Source: Microbacterium sp. CBA3102 (GTDB lineage Bacteria > Actinomycetota > Actinomycetes > Actinomycetales > Microbacteriaceae). From it: a stretch of DNA of 64,000 nucleotides. The notes beneath the pieces are model-generated. The model had not been told where the DNA came from and did no database searches. It worked only from the letters and a program-made list of their open reading frames with translations. Both the position numbers and the translations under genes were made by a program. Within the stretch, counting starts at the first letter, position 1. The number at the start of each line of letters is the position of its first letter. The stretch lies in NCBI RefSeq assembly GCF_007954505.1, contig NZ_CP042412.1, positions 3,782,001-3,846,000 of the forward strand. Reading direction: 5' to 3'. Below, one piece after another: positions 8,089 to 17,406 of the stretch.

Positions 8089-10275
8089 ATGTCCCGCCCC
8101 GACTCCGCGCCGACTCCACCGATCAGGGAGCGTTCACGACGCCACTCCTGGGTACGCGTGTTCCTTCCGGTGGCACTGATCCTCGTCTGGTTGGTGGGTG
8201 CGTCGCTCGGCGGTCCGCTGTTCGGCAAGGTCGACGAGGTGTCGTCCAACGACCAGACGACCTATCTGCCGGAGTCGGCGCAGGCCACCGAGGTCCAGCA
8301 ACTGCTCGGCGAGTTCAACGACAGCGATTCGATCCCGGCCATCGCGGTGTTCACCTCGGACGACGCGCTCACCTCTTCCGAGCTGGACGCCATCTCCGAC
8401 GCCGTCGCGGACGCACCGAACGTGGAGGGCGTCGGCGACGACGTCTCTCCGGCGCTCCCCTCCGAGGACGGGAAAGCCGTCCAGGCCTTCATCCCGATCG
8501 AGAGCGACGCGGAACTCGCCGATGCGACGGCGGCTCTCGGCGACGAGCTGCGCGGCGCCGTCCCCGACGGCATCAGGGTGTACATCACCGGTCCGGCCGG
8601 CTTCAGCGCCGATCTGGTCGCGGGCTTCGCCGGCATCGACGGCCTGCTGCTCGGTGTCGCGCTCCTCGCTGTCCTGATCATCCTGGTGCTCGTCTACCGA
8701 TCGTTCCTGTTGCCCCTCGTCGTGCTGTCCACGAGCCTGTTCGCGCTCTGCGTGGCACTCCTGGTCGTGTGGTGGCTCGCGAAGTTCGAGGTGCTGCTGC
8801 TCAGTGGCCAGACCCAGGGCATCCTCTTCATCCTCGTGATCGGCGCCGCCACCGACTACGCCCTTCTCCTCGTGGCACGCTTCCGGGAAGAGCTGCGGGT
8901 CTCCCAGGACAAGGGCGTGGCGCTGCTCGCCGCCTGGAAGGGGTCGGTCGAGCCGATCGCCGCCTCGGGTGGGACCGTGATCGCCGGGCTCCTCTGCCTG
9001 CTGCTGAGCGACCTGAAATCGAACAGCACTCTCGGCCCCGTGGCCGCGATCGGCATCGTGTTCGCGATGCTCTCCGCGCTGACGCTGCTGCCCTCGCTCC
9101 TGCTGCTCTTCGGCCGTGCGGTGTTCTGGCCGCGACGTCCGCACTTCGAGCCCGAGGTCGTCGCCGCCGAGCACGGCATGCGGACGACGGGCCTGTGGGC
9201 TCGGTTGGCCGGCGTGATCAAGCGCCGCCCTCGGGTGATCTGGATCGTGACCACACTCGTCCTCCTGGCCGGAGCCGCCGGGGTGACCCAGCTCGATGCC
9301 AACGGTGTTCCGCAGTCCGAGCTGGTACTCGGCGCCTCGGAGGCCCGAGACGGGCAGGTCGCGCTCGGTGAACACTTCCCCGGCGGATCCGGCAGCCCCG
9401 TGTACGTGGTCGTCGACGAGGACCGCCTGCAGGACGTCGCCGACGTGCTCCTCGCCAACGACGGCGTCGATGCGGTCTCGGTCACCGCCGCGGATTCCCC
9501 CAGCGGCAGCGCACCCGTGACGGCCGACGGCATCACGGCCGTCGGTCCTCCCGGGACGCCGGCCCCCGAGCCGACGACCGTCGACGGCGAGGTGCTCCTC
9601 CAGGGAACGCTCACGGACGCGGCGGACTCCGAAGCCGCCGCGGCCACGGTGCGTGAGCTGCGGACCGAGCTCGACGGCACGAACGCCCTCGTCGGCGGAG
9701 TCACCGCCACGTCCATCGACACGAACGACGCGTCGATCCACGACCGCAACCTGATCATCCCGGTGATCCTCGTCGTGATCATGGTGATCCTGATGCTGTT
9801 GCTGCGCTCGATCCTCGCCCCTGTCCTGCTGATCCTGACCACGGTGCTGTCGTTCGGCACGGCGATGGGAGTCTCGGCGCTCGTGTTCAACGGGGTCTTC
9901 GACTTCTCCGGTGCGGACCCCGCCGTCCCGCTCTTCGGCTTCGTGTTCCTGGTCGCGCTGGGGATCGACTACAACATCTTCCTGATGACCCGTGTGCGCG
10001 AGGAGTCGAAGGCGCACGGCACGCGCGAAGGGATCCTGCGCGGGCTCTCGATCACGGGGGGCGTGATCACGTCGGCCGGTCTGGTCCTGGCCGCGACGTT
10101 CGCCGCGCTCTCCGTGATCCCGATCCTGTTCCTCGTCCAGCTGTCGTTCATCGTCGCCTTCGGAGTGCTGCTCGACACGTTCGTCGTCCGCTCTCTGCTC
10201 GTGCCGGCCCTGACCTACGACATCGGCAAAGCGATCTGGTGGCCTTCGAAGCTCTGGCGGCGCGGAGAGGACTGA
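8089..10275 (+). CDS. MmpL-family membrane transporter
   Basis: A 728-residue RND-superfamily transporter of the MmpL branch: one N-terminal membrane helix (about 24-42), a large extracytoplasmic domain, five helices (about 180-350), a second extracytoplasmic domain, and five more C-terminal helices. The ATG has GAGAGG upstream; the frame is open earlier but that lies inside crtEb. It is the last gene of the carotenoid operon, 38 bp after crtEb. An mmpL gene also sits in the crt operon of C. glutamicum, so a link to carotenoid or membrane-lipid placement is plausible but unproven. Confidence 0.88.
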   Translation: MSRPDSAPTPPIRERSRRHSWVRVFLPVALILVWLVGASLGGPLFGKVDEVSSNDQTTYLPESAQATEVQQLLGEFNDSDSIPAIAVFTSDDALTSSELDAISDAVADAPNVEGVGDDVSPALPSEDGKAVQAFIPIESDAELADATAALGDELRGAVPDGIRVYITGPAGFSADLVAGFAGIDGLLLGVALLAVLIILVLVYRSFLLPLVVLSTSLFALCVALLVVWWLAKFEVLLLSGQTQGILFILVIGAATDYALLLVARFREELRVSQDKGVALLAAWKGSVEPIAASGGTVIAGLLCLLLSDLKSNSTLGPVAAIGIVFAMLSALTLLPSLLLLFGRAVFWPRRPHFEPEVVAAEHGMRTTGLWARLAGVIKRRPRVIWIVTTLVLLAGAAGVTQLDANGVPQSELVLGASEARDGQVALGEHFPGGSGSPVYVVVDEDRLQDVADVLLANDGVDAVSVTAADSPSGSAPVTADGITAVGPPGTPAPEPTTVDGEVLLQGTLTDAADSEAAAATVRELRTELDGTNALVGGVTATSIDTNDASIHDRNLIIPVILVVIMVILMLLLRSILAPVLLILTTVLSFGTAMGVSALVFNGVFDFSGADPAVPLFGFVFLVALGIDYNIFLMTRVREESKAHGTREGILRGLSITGGVITSAGLVLAATFAALSVIPILFLVQLSFIVAFGVLLDTFVVRSLLVPALTYDIGKAIWWPSKLWRRGED

Positions 10276-10315
10276 GACGCCCCGCCCCACAGCGGGAAGC
10301 GACGACCTCGTTGGG

Positions 10316-10388
10316 TGCCCTCGACAGGATTCGAACCTGCGACCTGCCCTTTAGGAGAGGGCTGCTCTATCCCCTGAGCTACGAGGGC
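10316..10388 (-). tRNA. tRNA-Arg (anticodon CCT)
   Basis: A full 73-nt cloverleaf can be drawn on the minus strand: 7-bp acceptor stem, D-arm, anticodon stem GCCCT/AGGGC with loop CTCCTAA, 5-nt variable loop and a TTCGAAT T-loop. CCA is not encoded. The anticodon CCT reads AGG. Confidence 0.95.
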
Positions 10389-10435
10389 GCGCGTCAAGTC
10401 TACGTGACTCGAGAGCGCGCCCTCGGCGCCCCTGG

Positions 10436-10933
10436 CTAGGCGGCGAGAGCCAGGTACGGCTCCCATCGCGGGTCGCTGCGTTCGGTTCCCCGCACCGTCC
10501 AGGCCGTGCCGTGCGGGGGCCGCGGCGTGAATCGCAGCTGCCAGCGCATCTCCTGCGGGGTGCGGTCGCTCTTGACGTTGTTGCAGCGCAGGCAGCAGGC
10601 GACGAGGTTCTCCCAGGAGTCCGCGCCTCCACGCGAACGCGGCAGCACGTGGTCGATCGTGGATGCGGCTTTCCCGCAGTAGCCGCACCGGTGATTGTCG
10701 CGACGGAGCACGCCACGCCGCGTGACCGGCACTCGTCTGCTCGTCGGCACCCGGACGTACCGGGCGAGGATGATGACCGCGGGACGATCGTAGACACCGT
10801 GGGTGCCCCAGACGGGGTCGTCTTCCACGCGTTCGACAACGGTCGCCTTGTCGTTCATGACGAGCACGAGGGCTCGTTTGAACGACACGATCGCGAGCGG
10901 CTCGTATCCGGCATTCAGGACCAGTGTGCGCAT
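10436..10933 (-). CDS. HNH endonuclease family protein
   Basis: A 165-residue protein with an HNH domain (about residues 78-125): two zinc-binding CxxC pairs (CGYC and CLRC) flank the catalytic segment TIDHVLPRSRGG and the WENLV...NNVKSD part. The N-terminus (LVLNAGYEPLAIVSFKRAL) is the conserved beginning of a widespread actinobacterial chromosomal HNH family, so this is probably not from a mobile element. The biological substrate is unknown. Confidence 0.88.
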   Translation of the reverse strand: MRTLVLNAGYEPLAIVSFKRALVLVMNDKATVVERVEDDPVWGTHGVYDRPAVIILARYVRVPTSRRVPVTRRGVLRRDNHRCGYCGKAASTIDHVLPRSRGGADSWENLVACCLRCNNVKSDRTPQEMRWQLRFTPRPPHGTAWTVRGTERSDPRWEPYLALAA

Positions 10934-11020
10934 TCGTCATCCTCTCGATCCGCCGGGACGGCTTCCCGGCACTCTCGACTCACACGAGGTCGCGCAGGTG
11001 GCAGAGCGATCGCAGGGACG

Positions 11021-11051
11021 AAAAAAGGCGCCGTCTAAAGACAGCGCCTTT
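11021..11051 (-). terminator. Rho-independent terminator
   Basis: On the minus strand a 12-bp stem (arms 11040-11051 and 11024-11035, one T-G wobble) with a TTTA loop is followed by a six-T tract (11021-11026). It is the most classical terminator in the window. It would end transcripts coming from the M23 peptidase or the small reading frame. Confidence 0.85.
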
Positions 11052-11145
11052 CGCGCACGGCAACGCCGTGGCATCCCTGCGGGCTATGCAGAAGGACGTG
11101 ACGACCGAGGGCATCCATGGTTCGGATGTTCGGTATTCGCTCCAT
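11035..11145 (-). CDS. Candidate 36-residue peptide ending inside a terminator
   Basis: A small reading frame (ATG, 36 codons, TAG) with a good ribosome site (GGGGAGAGG, 3 nt before the ATG). Its stop codon lies in the loop side of the terminator at 11021-11051. The peptide is basic with two Cys and has no membrane segment. An inner stretch, MDALGRHVLL, faintly recalls the N-terminus of bacterial AdoMet decarboxylases, but the rest does not follow. It is alone in the 309-bp gap between the HNH and M23 genes. It may be a small protein, a leader peptide, or chance. Confidence 0.35.
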   Translation of the reverse strand: MERIPNIRTMDALGRHVLLHSPQGCHGVAVRERRCL

Positions 11146-11154
11146 CTGCCTCTC

Positions 11155-11216
11155 CCCGCTGTTCGACAACGGGATCAGGCTAACCCATCTCCCTGGATGC
11201 AGGGCGAAACAGCGGG
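11155..11216 (-). promoter_or_regulatory. Possible ribosome-site-masking hairpin before the small frame
   Basis: On the minus strand CCCGCTGTT (plus 11208-11216) can pair with AACAGCGGG (plus 11155-11163), 44 nt apart. The second arm runs directly into the ribosome site of the 36-residue frame, so pairing would partly hide it. This is a structural possibility only. Confidence 0.3.
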
Positions 11217-11242
11217 TGAATGACGGAGAACGTGTCGGGGAA

Positions 11243-12124
11243 TCAGCCGGCGTTGACCGACAGCCACGACATGGGCTCGACGAGGCCGCCGTTGATCCAG
11301 ACCTCGAAGTGGAGGTGGTTCGCGGTCGATCGTCCGGTGCTGCCGACGTAGCCGATCAGCTGCCCCGCGGCGACCGTCTGGCCGACCTGCACCTGACGCG
11401 AGCCGTAGATCATGTGCCCGTAGGTGGTCTGCACGCGCTGCCCACCGACGACACTGTCGAGCATGATGCACACGCCGTAGCCGCCGATGCTCTCTGCCGA
11501 GGCGCGGACCACACCCGCCGCGGCCGCATAGATCGGGGTTCCAGCGGGAGCGAGCATGTCGGCACCGTTGTGGCCGCCGCCGATCGTGCGACTGACGTTC
11601 CAGGAGCCCATCGGGAGCGGGTACCGGACCTCGCCGGACCCGGGCGAAGTGAGGGCGTAACCCGCGGAGTTGAACTGAGCGGACGCAGTGGTCGCGGCGG
11701 CGGCACGAGCGGCTGCGGCCTCCTCCGCCTTCTTCTTCGCGATCTCCTCCGGAGTCGTGGCGCTGAAGGTTCCGCGGCTCAGCGGCGCGGCGGTGGCCTG
11801 CGAGGCGACGACGAGTGACTGCGCGTCGACCGCGGCGAGCTGCTGCAGGGTCGTGGTCGCAGCGGCTTCGGTCGGCTTCGGCGAGGCGAAGGCCGGAAGA
11901 GCGATCCCGGCGACCAGTGCACCGACGGCCCCGAAGATGGCGATGGAACGAAGTGGCTTCAGAGCCTTGCGAGCACCCACGCGCGCGCCGGTCCGGCGGG
12001 CTGGTACTCGGTCTTCAGATGTCTTCTTCGCGGTCGGTTCGATGTCTGCGGCCAAAACGTGGTCCTCCTGGGCCCTCGCGCTTTCGGGTAGCGCTGGCTC
12101 GTCGGCACTCTGCTCTCGTGGCAT
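11243..12124 (-). CDS. M23-family cell-wall metallopeptidase
   Basis: A 293-residue exported peptidoglycan hydrolase of the LytM/M23 type. A basic N-terminal stretch precedes one hydrophobic helix (about 60-80, ending LPAFA) that may act as anchor or signal; an Ala-rich, probably coiled segment (about 125-150) leads to the catalytic domain. Zinc ligands are the His and Asp of HNGAD (about 185) and the HLH motif near 270. The ribosome site before the chosen ATG is weak, so a start further in is possible. A single gene behind its own promoter, with roughly 100 nt of leader. Confidence 0.88.
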   Translation of the reverse strand: MPREQSADEPALPESARAQEDHVLAADIEPTAKKTSEDRVPARRTGARVGARKALKPLRSIAIFGAVGALVAGIALPAFASPKPTEAAATTTLQQLAAVDAQSLVVASQATAAPLSRGTFSATTPEEIAKKKAEEAAAARAAAATTASAQFNSAGYALTSPGSGEVRYPLPMGSWNVSRTIGGGHNGADMLAPAGTPIYAAAAGVVRASAESIGGYGVCIMLDSVVGGQRVQTTYGHMIYGSRQVQVGQTVAAGQLIGYVGSTGRSTANHLHFEVWINGGLVEPMSWLSVNAG

Positions 12125-12232
12125 GAATGTAGCTCGGGGTACTTCGTGCGTTCCTGCCGTGAAGACGACGAGCCTGGAAGGCGAATCTTCGCGGTGCGTC
12201 TCCAGCGGGCTTCTTCGCTGGCGACTCGACCG

Positions 12233-12261
12233 AGGTTACCGGAAGATAACGATCGTGTCAC
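12233..12261 (-). promoter_or_regulatory. Candidate promoter for the M23 peptidase gene
   Basis: On the minus strand GTGACA (plus 12256-12261), 17 bp and TAACCT (plus 12233-12238) make a plausible sigma-A promoter. A roughly 100-nt untranslated leader would follow. The rest of the 206-bp gap shows no other clear signal. Confidence 0.35.
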
Positions 12262-12330
12262 CCCAGGAACCTGACAATCATCGCAGAGGCCCGGTCGGTG
12301 GCCGTCTCCGCGCTGGGATCCCGCGGAGGA

Positions 12331-13032
12331 TCAGGCCGGTTCACCCACCAGGAAGATGTGCGAAGCCAGCTCGACGGGAAGCTCGAGTCCGTCGGTCTGG
12401 CCGTCCATCTGGATGAGGACGTATCCCTCGCTGAAACGGAAGTCACCGTGCGCGCCGGGCACCACGCCGGCGTCGCGGAGCTGCTCCAGCAGTTCGGGGT
12501 CGACCTGCGCGGGTTCGGCGAGACGGCGGACCGTGCCTTCGACGGGCTCCCCCGCCGCGTTCAGACGCTGCACGAGACCGATGACGCCTTCGTCGAAGGT
12601 ACGAGCGGGGATGTCGCCGAGCTGGTCGAGGCCCGGGATCGGGTTGCCGTAGGGCGACTCGGTCGGGTGGCCGAGGAGCTCGACCAAGCGGCGCTCCACC
12701 TGCTCGCTCATGACGTGCTCCCACCGGCAGGCCTCTTCGTGGACGAACGCCCAGTCGAGCCCGATGACATCCGAGAGCAGGCGCTCGGCGAGACGGTGCT
12801 TGCGCATCACGTCGACGGCCTTGCGACGCCCCGCGTCGGTGAGCTCGAGCGTGCGATCTTCGGAGACGATGACGAGACCGTCGCGCTCCATACGCCCCAC
12901 CGTCTGCGAAACCGTGGGACCCGAGTGGCCCAGGCGCTCGGAGATGCGCGCGCGCAGCGGCACGATGTTCTCCTCCTCGAGTTCGAGGATGGTGCGGAGA
13001 TACATCTCCGTGGTGTCGATCAGATCGGTCAT
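12331..13032 (-). CDS. ideR: Iron-dependent DtxR/IdeR-type repressor
   Basis: A 233-residue metalloregulator with the full three-part layout of DtxR/IdeR: winged helix (1-72), dimerisation and metal domain (73-140) and a C-terminal SH3-like domain (about 150-233). Metal ligands are visible: Met10 in TTEMYLRT, His79 in KHRLAERLL, His98 in VHEEA, and Cys-Glu-His in EACRWEH (102, 105, 106). The Cys at 102 favours iron over manganese sensing. The ATG has GGAGGG upstream. A DtxR-like box lies 21 bp before the start, so it may control itself or serC. Confidence 0.9.
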   Translation of the reverse strand: MTDLIDTTEMYLRTILELEEENIVPLRARISERLGHSGPTVSQTVGRMERDGLVIVSEDRTLELTDAGRRKAVDVMRKHRLAERLLSDVIGLDWAFVHEEACRWEHVMSEQVERRLVELLGHPTESPYGNPIPGLDQLGDIPARTFDEGVIGLVQRLNAAGEPVEGTVRRLAEPAQVDPELLEQLRDAGVVPGAHGDFRFSEGYVLIQMDGQTDGLELPVELASHIFLVGEPA

Positions 13033-13052
13033 GTGCAGGCCCTCCGGGGTTC

Positions 13053-13065
13053 TTAGGCAAGCCTA
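13053..13065. promoter_or_regulatory. Candidate DtxR/IdeR iron box
   Basis: TTAGGCAAGCCTA matches 11 of the first 13 positions of the corynebacterial DtxR consensus and contains the palindrome TAGGC-AA-GCCTA. The right-hand half is degenerate. It lies between the iron repressor and serC. Confidence 0.5.
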
Positions 13066-13124
13066 CATTCCCGGACGGACATCGGACCCGTGCACGGTGC
13101 GGGAGCCCACCGCTCGCCCTCTAG

Positions 13125-14246
<1,122 letters not shown>

Positions 14247-14256
14247 GCGCCCGGGC

Positions 14257-14889
14257 TCACTCCTCTTCGTCGACCTCGCCGGCGTCCTCATCGAGGGCGC
14301 CGGCTTCGTCGTCCTCGGCGTCTTCGTCTTCGTCCTCGTCGTCGTCCTCGGTCGCGTCCGCGTCGGCTTCGGCGGCGGAATCGTCGAGCTCATCGATGTC
14401 GACGCCGTCGACGTCACCCGCATGCAGGATGTCCGAGACGTGGTCGCCCTCATCGAGGTCATCCTCGTCTTCGTCGAGGTCCTCGTCGAGATCGTCGTCC
14501 GCGTCGTCGTCCAGCTCGTCGTCGGGCGATTCTCCGTCACCGTCCGCCGCGGCCGCTTCGGCGAGCTCGGCCTGGTGTGCGCGATACTCCGCCAGCCGCT
14601 CGGCCCAGGGCACCCACTCCGGCGCCAGGAGAGCACCTTCACCGGGGAGCAGTTCGACCTCGAGGACCGTCGGATCCTCGTCGTCCACTCGGGCGATCGT
14701 CACCGTCCAGTACCACCCGGGGTAGCCGGCGAGACGGTTCTCGAATCGCAGCGAGACCGAGCCGTCGTCCTCGGGGAGGTAGCCGGCAGCCGGTCCAATG
14801 GAGGACGCAGGGGTGATCTCGCGCAGAGCCGCCAGCGCGAGATCGTGGGCGCCGATGAGACGGGCGTCGGCGTCAGGCTTCGAGGTCAT
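14257..14889 (-). CDS. DUF3027-family protein with acidic tail
   Basis: A 210-residue actinobacterial protein of unknown function. The first part (about 1-110) is the conserved DUF3027 region (YPGWYWTVTIARVDDEDPTV, then WVPWAERL). From about 118 to the end it is almost only Asp, Glu and Ala with a conserved-looking island LHAGDVDGVDID. It overlaps the upstream cold-shock gene by 17 bp, so the two are translationally linked. The acidic tail could mimic nucleic acid, but this is speculation. Confidence 0.8.
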   Translation of the reverse strand: MTSKPDADARLIGAHDLALAALREITPASSIGPAAGYLPEDDGSVSLRFENRLAGYPGWYWTVTIARVDDEDPTVLEVELLPGEGALLAPEWVPWAERLAEYRAHQAELAEAAAADGDGESPDDELDDDADDDLDEDLDEDEDDLDEGDHVSDILHAGDVDGVDIDELDDSAAEADADATEDDDEDEDEDAEDDEAGALDEDAGEVDEEE

Positions 14890-15253
14890 CGGCGACCTTG
14901 CGCAGGACGGCCGCGATCTTGCGGCCGTGTCCGGATGAGGGGTAGCGTCCGCGGCGCAGGTCTCCGCCGATGCCGTCGAGGAGCTTCACAAGGTCTTCGA
15001 CGATGATCGCCATGTCGTCGGCGGGCTTGCGCTTGGCCTTCGACAGGCTGGGCGGCGCCTCGAGCACCCGCACCGAGAGCGCCTGGAGGCCGCGCTTGCC
15101 GTCTGCCACGCCGAACTCCACGCGCGCACCCGCCTTCACCGCGGCACCCGCAGGCATCGCAGAGGCGTGCAGGAAGACGTCCTGGCCGTCATCGCTGGCG
15201 ATGAAGCCGAAACCCTTGTCTTCGTCGTAGAACCTGACCTTGCCGGTGGGCAT
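14873..15253 (-). CDS. Long actinobacterial cold-shock protein
   Basis: A 126-residue protein. Residues 1-66 are a cold-shock domain with RNP motifs (GKVRFYDEDKGFGFI and DVFLHASAM); the remaining 60 residues form a helical C-terminal extension (DLVKLLDGIGGDLRRGRYPS...). It is about twice the length of ordinary CspA and like the longer CspB-type proteins of mycobacteria. It should bind single-stranded RNA or DNA. The start at 15253 has GAGG upstream and fits the domain edge; the frame is open further up but that sequence is not protein-like. Confidence 0.87.
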   Translation of the reverse strand: MPTGKVRFYDEDKGFGFIASDDGQDVFLHASAMPAGAAVKAGARVEFGVADGKRGLQALSVRVLEAPPSLSKAKRKPADDMAIIVEDLVKLLDGIGGDLRRGRYPSSGHGRKIAAVLRKVADDLEA

Positions 15254-15371
15254 GGGAGAACCTCGCTGAGATCGATATGCAGAACCATTGACGCGCTCGT
15301 GCGCGTACTCCCAGCCTACCGGTCGCGGGCTTCGCCGATCCGATGGTGTCGGTGAGAGTAGGCTGAGGCGG

Positions 15372-15647
15372 ATGAGCACGAAGAATTCCGAACCGGAGGT
15401 TCCCGTCCGCCGGCTGGATCGTTTCCTGGCGTTCACCGCGCTCGGTATCGCCGCGGCCTCCGTGGTGTGCTTCTTCGCCATCATCATCGGGACCGCTGTC
15501 GGCATGGACCAGAGCGCCTTCGGCGAGGGAGCGTGGCCGTTCATCGCGGCGATCCCCTACTGGGGCCTCCCCGTCGCCTTCCTGATGATCCTCACGCTCC
15601 TCATCATGAGCTTCGTCCGAAAGGGACGCGCTTCCACGCGTTCGTGA
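15372..15647 (+). CDS. Small two-to-three-helix membrane protein
   Basis: A 91-residue protein with hydrophobic stretches at about 18-42 and 52-80, a charged N-terminus (EPEVPVRRLDR) and a basic C-terminal tail. No known domain is recognised. TAGGCT ends 7 nt before the ATG and GAGGCGG lies between, so the start may be leaderless. It is 10 bp before the helicase-associated gene, with which it may be co-transcribed. Confidence 0.65.
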   Translation: MSTKNSEPEVPVRRLDRFLAFTALGIAAASVVCFFAIIIGTAVGMDQSAFGEGAWPFIAAIPYWGLPVAFLMILTLLIMSFVRKGRASTRS

Positions 15648-15657
15648 GGAATCGGCC

Positions 15658-17370
15658 ATGAGCACTCACGCACGACCGCTGGCGGACTGGCTGGCAGCGG
15701 CGAGCGATGACGACCTCCGACGGCTCTTCACCGCGCGTCGAGTGCGGCCGGACGCAGCCTGGCAGGACTTCTTCGACGTGGCTGAGGCGCTGCTCGACCC
15801 GGCGTCGCTGGCGAAAGTCCTCCCCTCACTGACCGCGGCCGAGGCGAGGGCCCTCACCGACACGACCTCGGGCGCTTCTGCCGGTGCCCTGCAGGAACGA
15901 CTGACAGCGCTCGCTCTGCTGCGCCCCGACGGCACACCGTATCCACCCGTGACCGCCGCGATCGCGGGACGACCTTCTCCCGAGCCCGTGACGGATCGAC
16001 CGGTTCCGCCCCGCTCCTCCGACGCCGCCTCGGCGCACGCGGCCGAACGCGCCTTCACGACGGTGGCCGTGCTCGCAGACCTCCTCCTCATCGCGCGGGA
16101 ACGTCCCTTCGCGCTGCTCACCGGCGGCGGTGTGAACGCGGGCGAGAAGCGTCAGCTCACCGAAGCAGGTGTACCGGGGGAGCTGGTCGACACGCTGGCC
16201 TCCATCGCCCTCCAGGCAGGTCTCGCGGTCTCCGCCGACCGCCGTCTTCGATCGAGCCGGTCCGCAGAGGAATGGCTGCGTTCCTCGGCCGTCGACCGCT
16301 GGAGCGTGCTGGCACGCTCTTTTCGCGATGCCCTTCCGCGCGGAATCCGGTCCGCGGACGGCGGATGGATCCCGCCGGAGTCGTGGCTCGACGCTCACCC
16401 CTGGGACCAGGGCTGGCCGGAGCGCTCTGAAGCGCTGCACGACGCGGCCCGCCTGCTGGGCCTGATCGCCGAAGACGGCACCGAACCCGAGTGGGCCGCG
16501 GCACTGCGCAGCGGCGATGCAGCGGAGACGGACGCACTCGCGCGACTCCTTCCCGCCGAAGTCGACCGGATCTTCCTGCAGAACGACCTCACGGCCATCG
16601 CCCCCGGCCCGCTGGAACCCGCTCTCGACGTGCGGCTGCGCACGATCGCCGCCCGGGAGTCCGCGGCGCAGGCTTCGTCCTACCGTTTCACTGCGGAGTC
16701 CGTCGCACACGCATTCGCGACCGGAGAGACGGAGCAGTCGATCCTCGACTTCCTCGGCACCCTCTCGCTCACGGGAATCCCGCAGCCGCTCAGCTACCTG
16801 ATCGCGCAGACGGCGCAACGGCACGGTCTGGTCCGCGTCTCCACGGACGAGGAGACCGGCCGCACCCGGATCGAGAGCACAGACGGACACCTCATCGACA
16901 CGATGGCCGTCGACCAGTCGCTGCGGCCGCTCGCTCTCACCGCACACGTCGGATCGCTCACCACCCGGGTCGGCCGAGACACCGTGTACTGGGCGCTCAC
17001 GGATGCGCGATACCCGGCCACCCTGGTCGGGTCTGACGGTGCCCTCCTCGTCCGCGAGCGCCACCCGGCCCCCGCGTCCGAGGCCGCACACGCCGACGCG
17101 TCGGACCTGAGCCCCCTCATCGACCGATTGCGGTCGCACCAGGGACCGGATGCCGACGCCGCCTGGCTCGATCGCGAGCTCGAGGCCGCGGTACGGACGA
17201 AGTCCGTGCTGCAGGTGACCGTCGGCATGCCGGACGGCTCGACGCGAGAGCTTCTCCTGGAGGCGACGGGGATGGGCGGCGGACGGCTGCGCGGGCGCGA
17301 TCGCGCCGCCGACGTGGAGCGCACCCTTCCCGTATCGAGCATCCGCGCTGCGACGATCGTCGCGCCGTAG
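15658..17370 (+). CDS. Helicase-associated protein (XPB/Ssl2-like N-terminal domain)
   Basis: A 570-residue soluble protein without helicase motifs. It matches the actinobacterial helicase-associated family found just before XPB; the conserved part with the XPB/Ssl2-like domain lies in the C-terminal half (about 315-480, including EVDRIFLQNDLTAIAPG and TVYWALTDARYPATL). It is 36 bp upstream of the XPB helicase gene on the same strand, a conserved pair that suggests a partner or regulator of XPB in DNA unwinding or repair. The biochemical role is unknown. Confidence 0.78.
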   Translation: MSTHARPLADWLAAASDDDLRRLFTARRVRPDAAWQDFFDVAEALLDPASLAKVLPSLTAAEARALTDTTSGASAGALQERLTALALLRPDGTPYPPVTAAIAGRPSPEPVTDRPVPPRSSDAASAHAAERAFTTVAVLADLLLIARERPFALLTGGGVNAGEKRQLTEAGVPGELVDTLASIALQAGLAVSADRRLRSSRSAEEWLRSSAVDRWSVLARSFRDALPRGIRSADGGWIPPESWLDAHPWDQGWPERSEALHDAARLLGLIAEDGTEPEWAAALRSGDAAETDALARLLPAEVDRIFLQNDLTAIAPGPLEPALDVRLRTIAARESAAQASSYRFTAESVAHAFATGETEQSILDFLGTLSLTGIPQPLSYLIAQTAQRHGLVRVSTDEETGRTRIESTDGHLIDTMAVDQSLRPLALTAHVGSLTTRVGRDTVYWALTDARYPATLVGSDGALLVRERHPAPASEAAHADASDLSPLIDRLRSHQGPDADAAWLDRELEAAVRTKSVLQVTVGMPDGSTRELLLEATGMGGGRLRGRDRAADVERTLPVSSIRAATIVAP

Positions 17371-17406
17371 GCCCCGTGCCTCGCGCGACCGGTAAACTGG
17401 TCAGCT

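Noticed and set aside
8134..10290. 718-codon open frame on the minus strand
   Set aside because: It is antisense to the mmpL gene; the product is a run of Arg, Asp, Glu, His and Gln typical of GC-rich shadow frames.
11035..11145. Remnant of AdoMet decarboxylase (speD)
   Set aside because: Only about eight residues of the small frame look similar; the remainder and the length do not, and no other fragment is nearby.
12125..12330. Possible c-di-AMP (ydaO-type) riboswitch before the M23 peptidase
   Set aside because: Short pieces (GGGGTGA, GTAACCTCG) recall the motif, and such riboswitches do precede cell-wall hydrolases in actinobacteria, but the spacing and the other conserved blocks do not fit.
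14257..14560. Tandem DNA repeat
   Set aside because: The repetitive look comes from Asp/Glu codons of the DUF3027 acidic tail; there is no fixed repeat unit.
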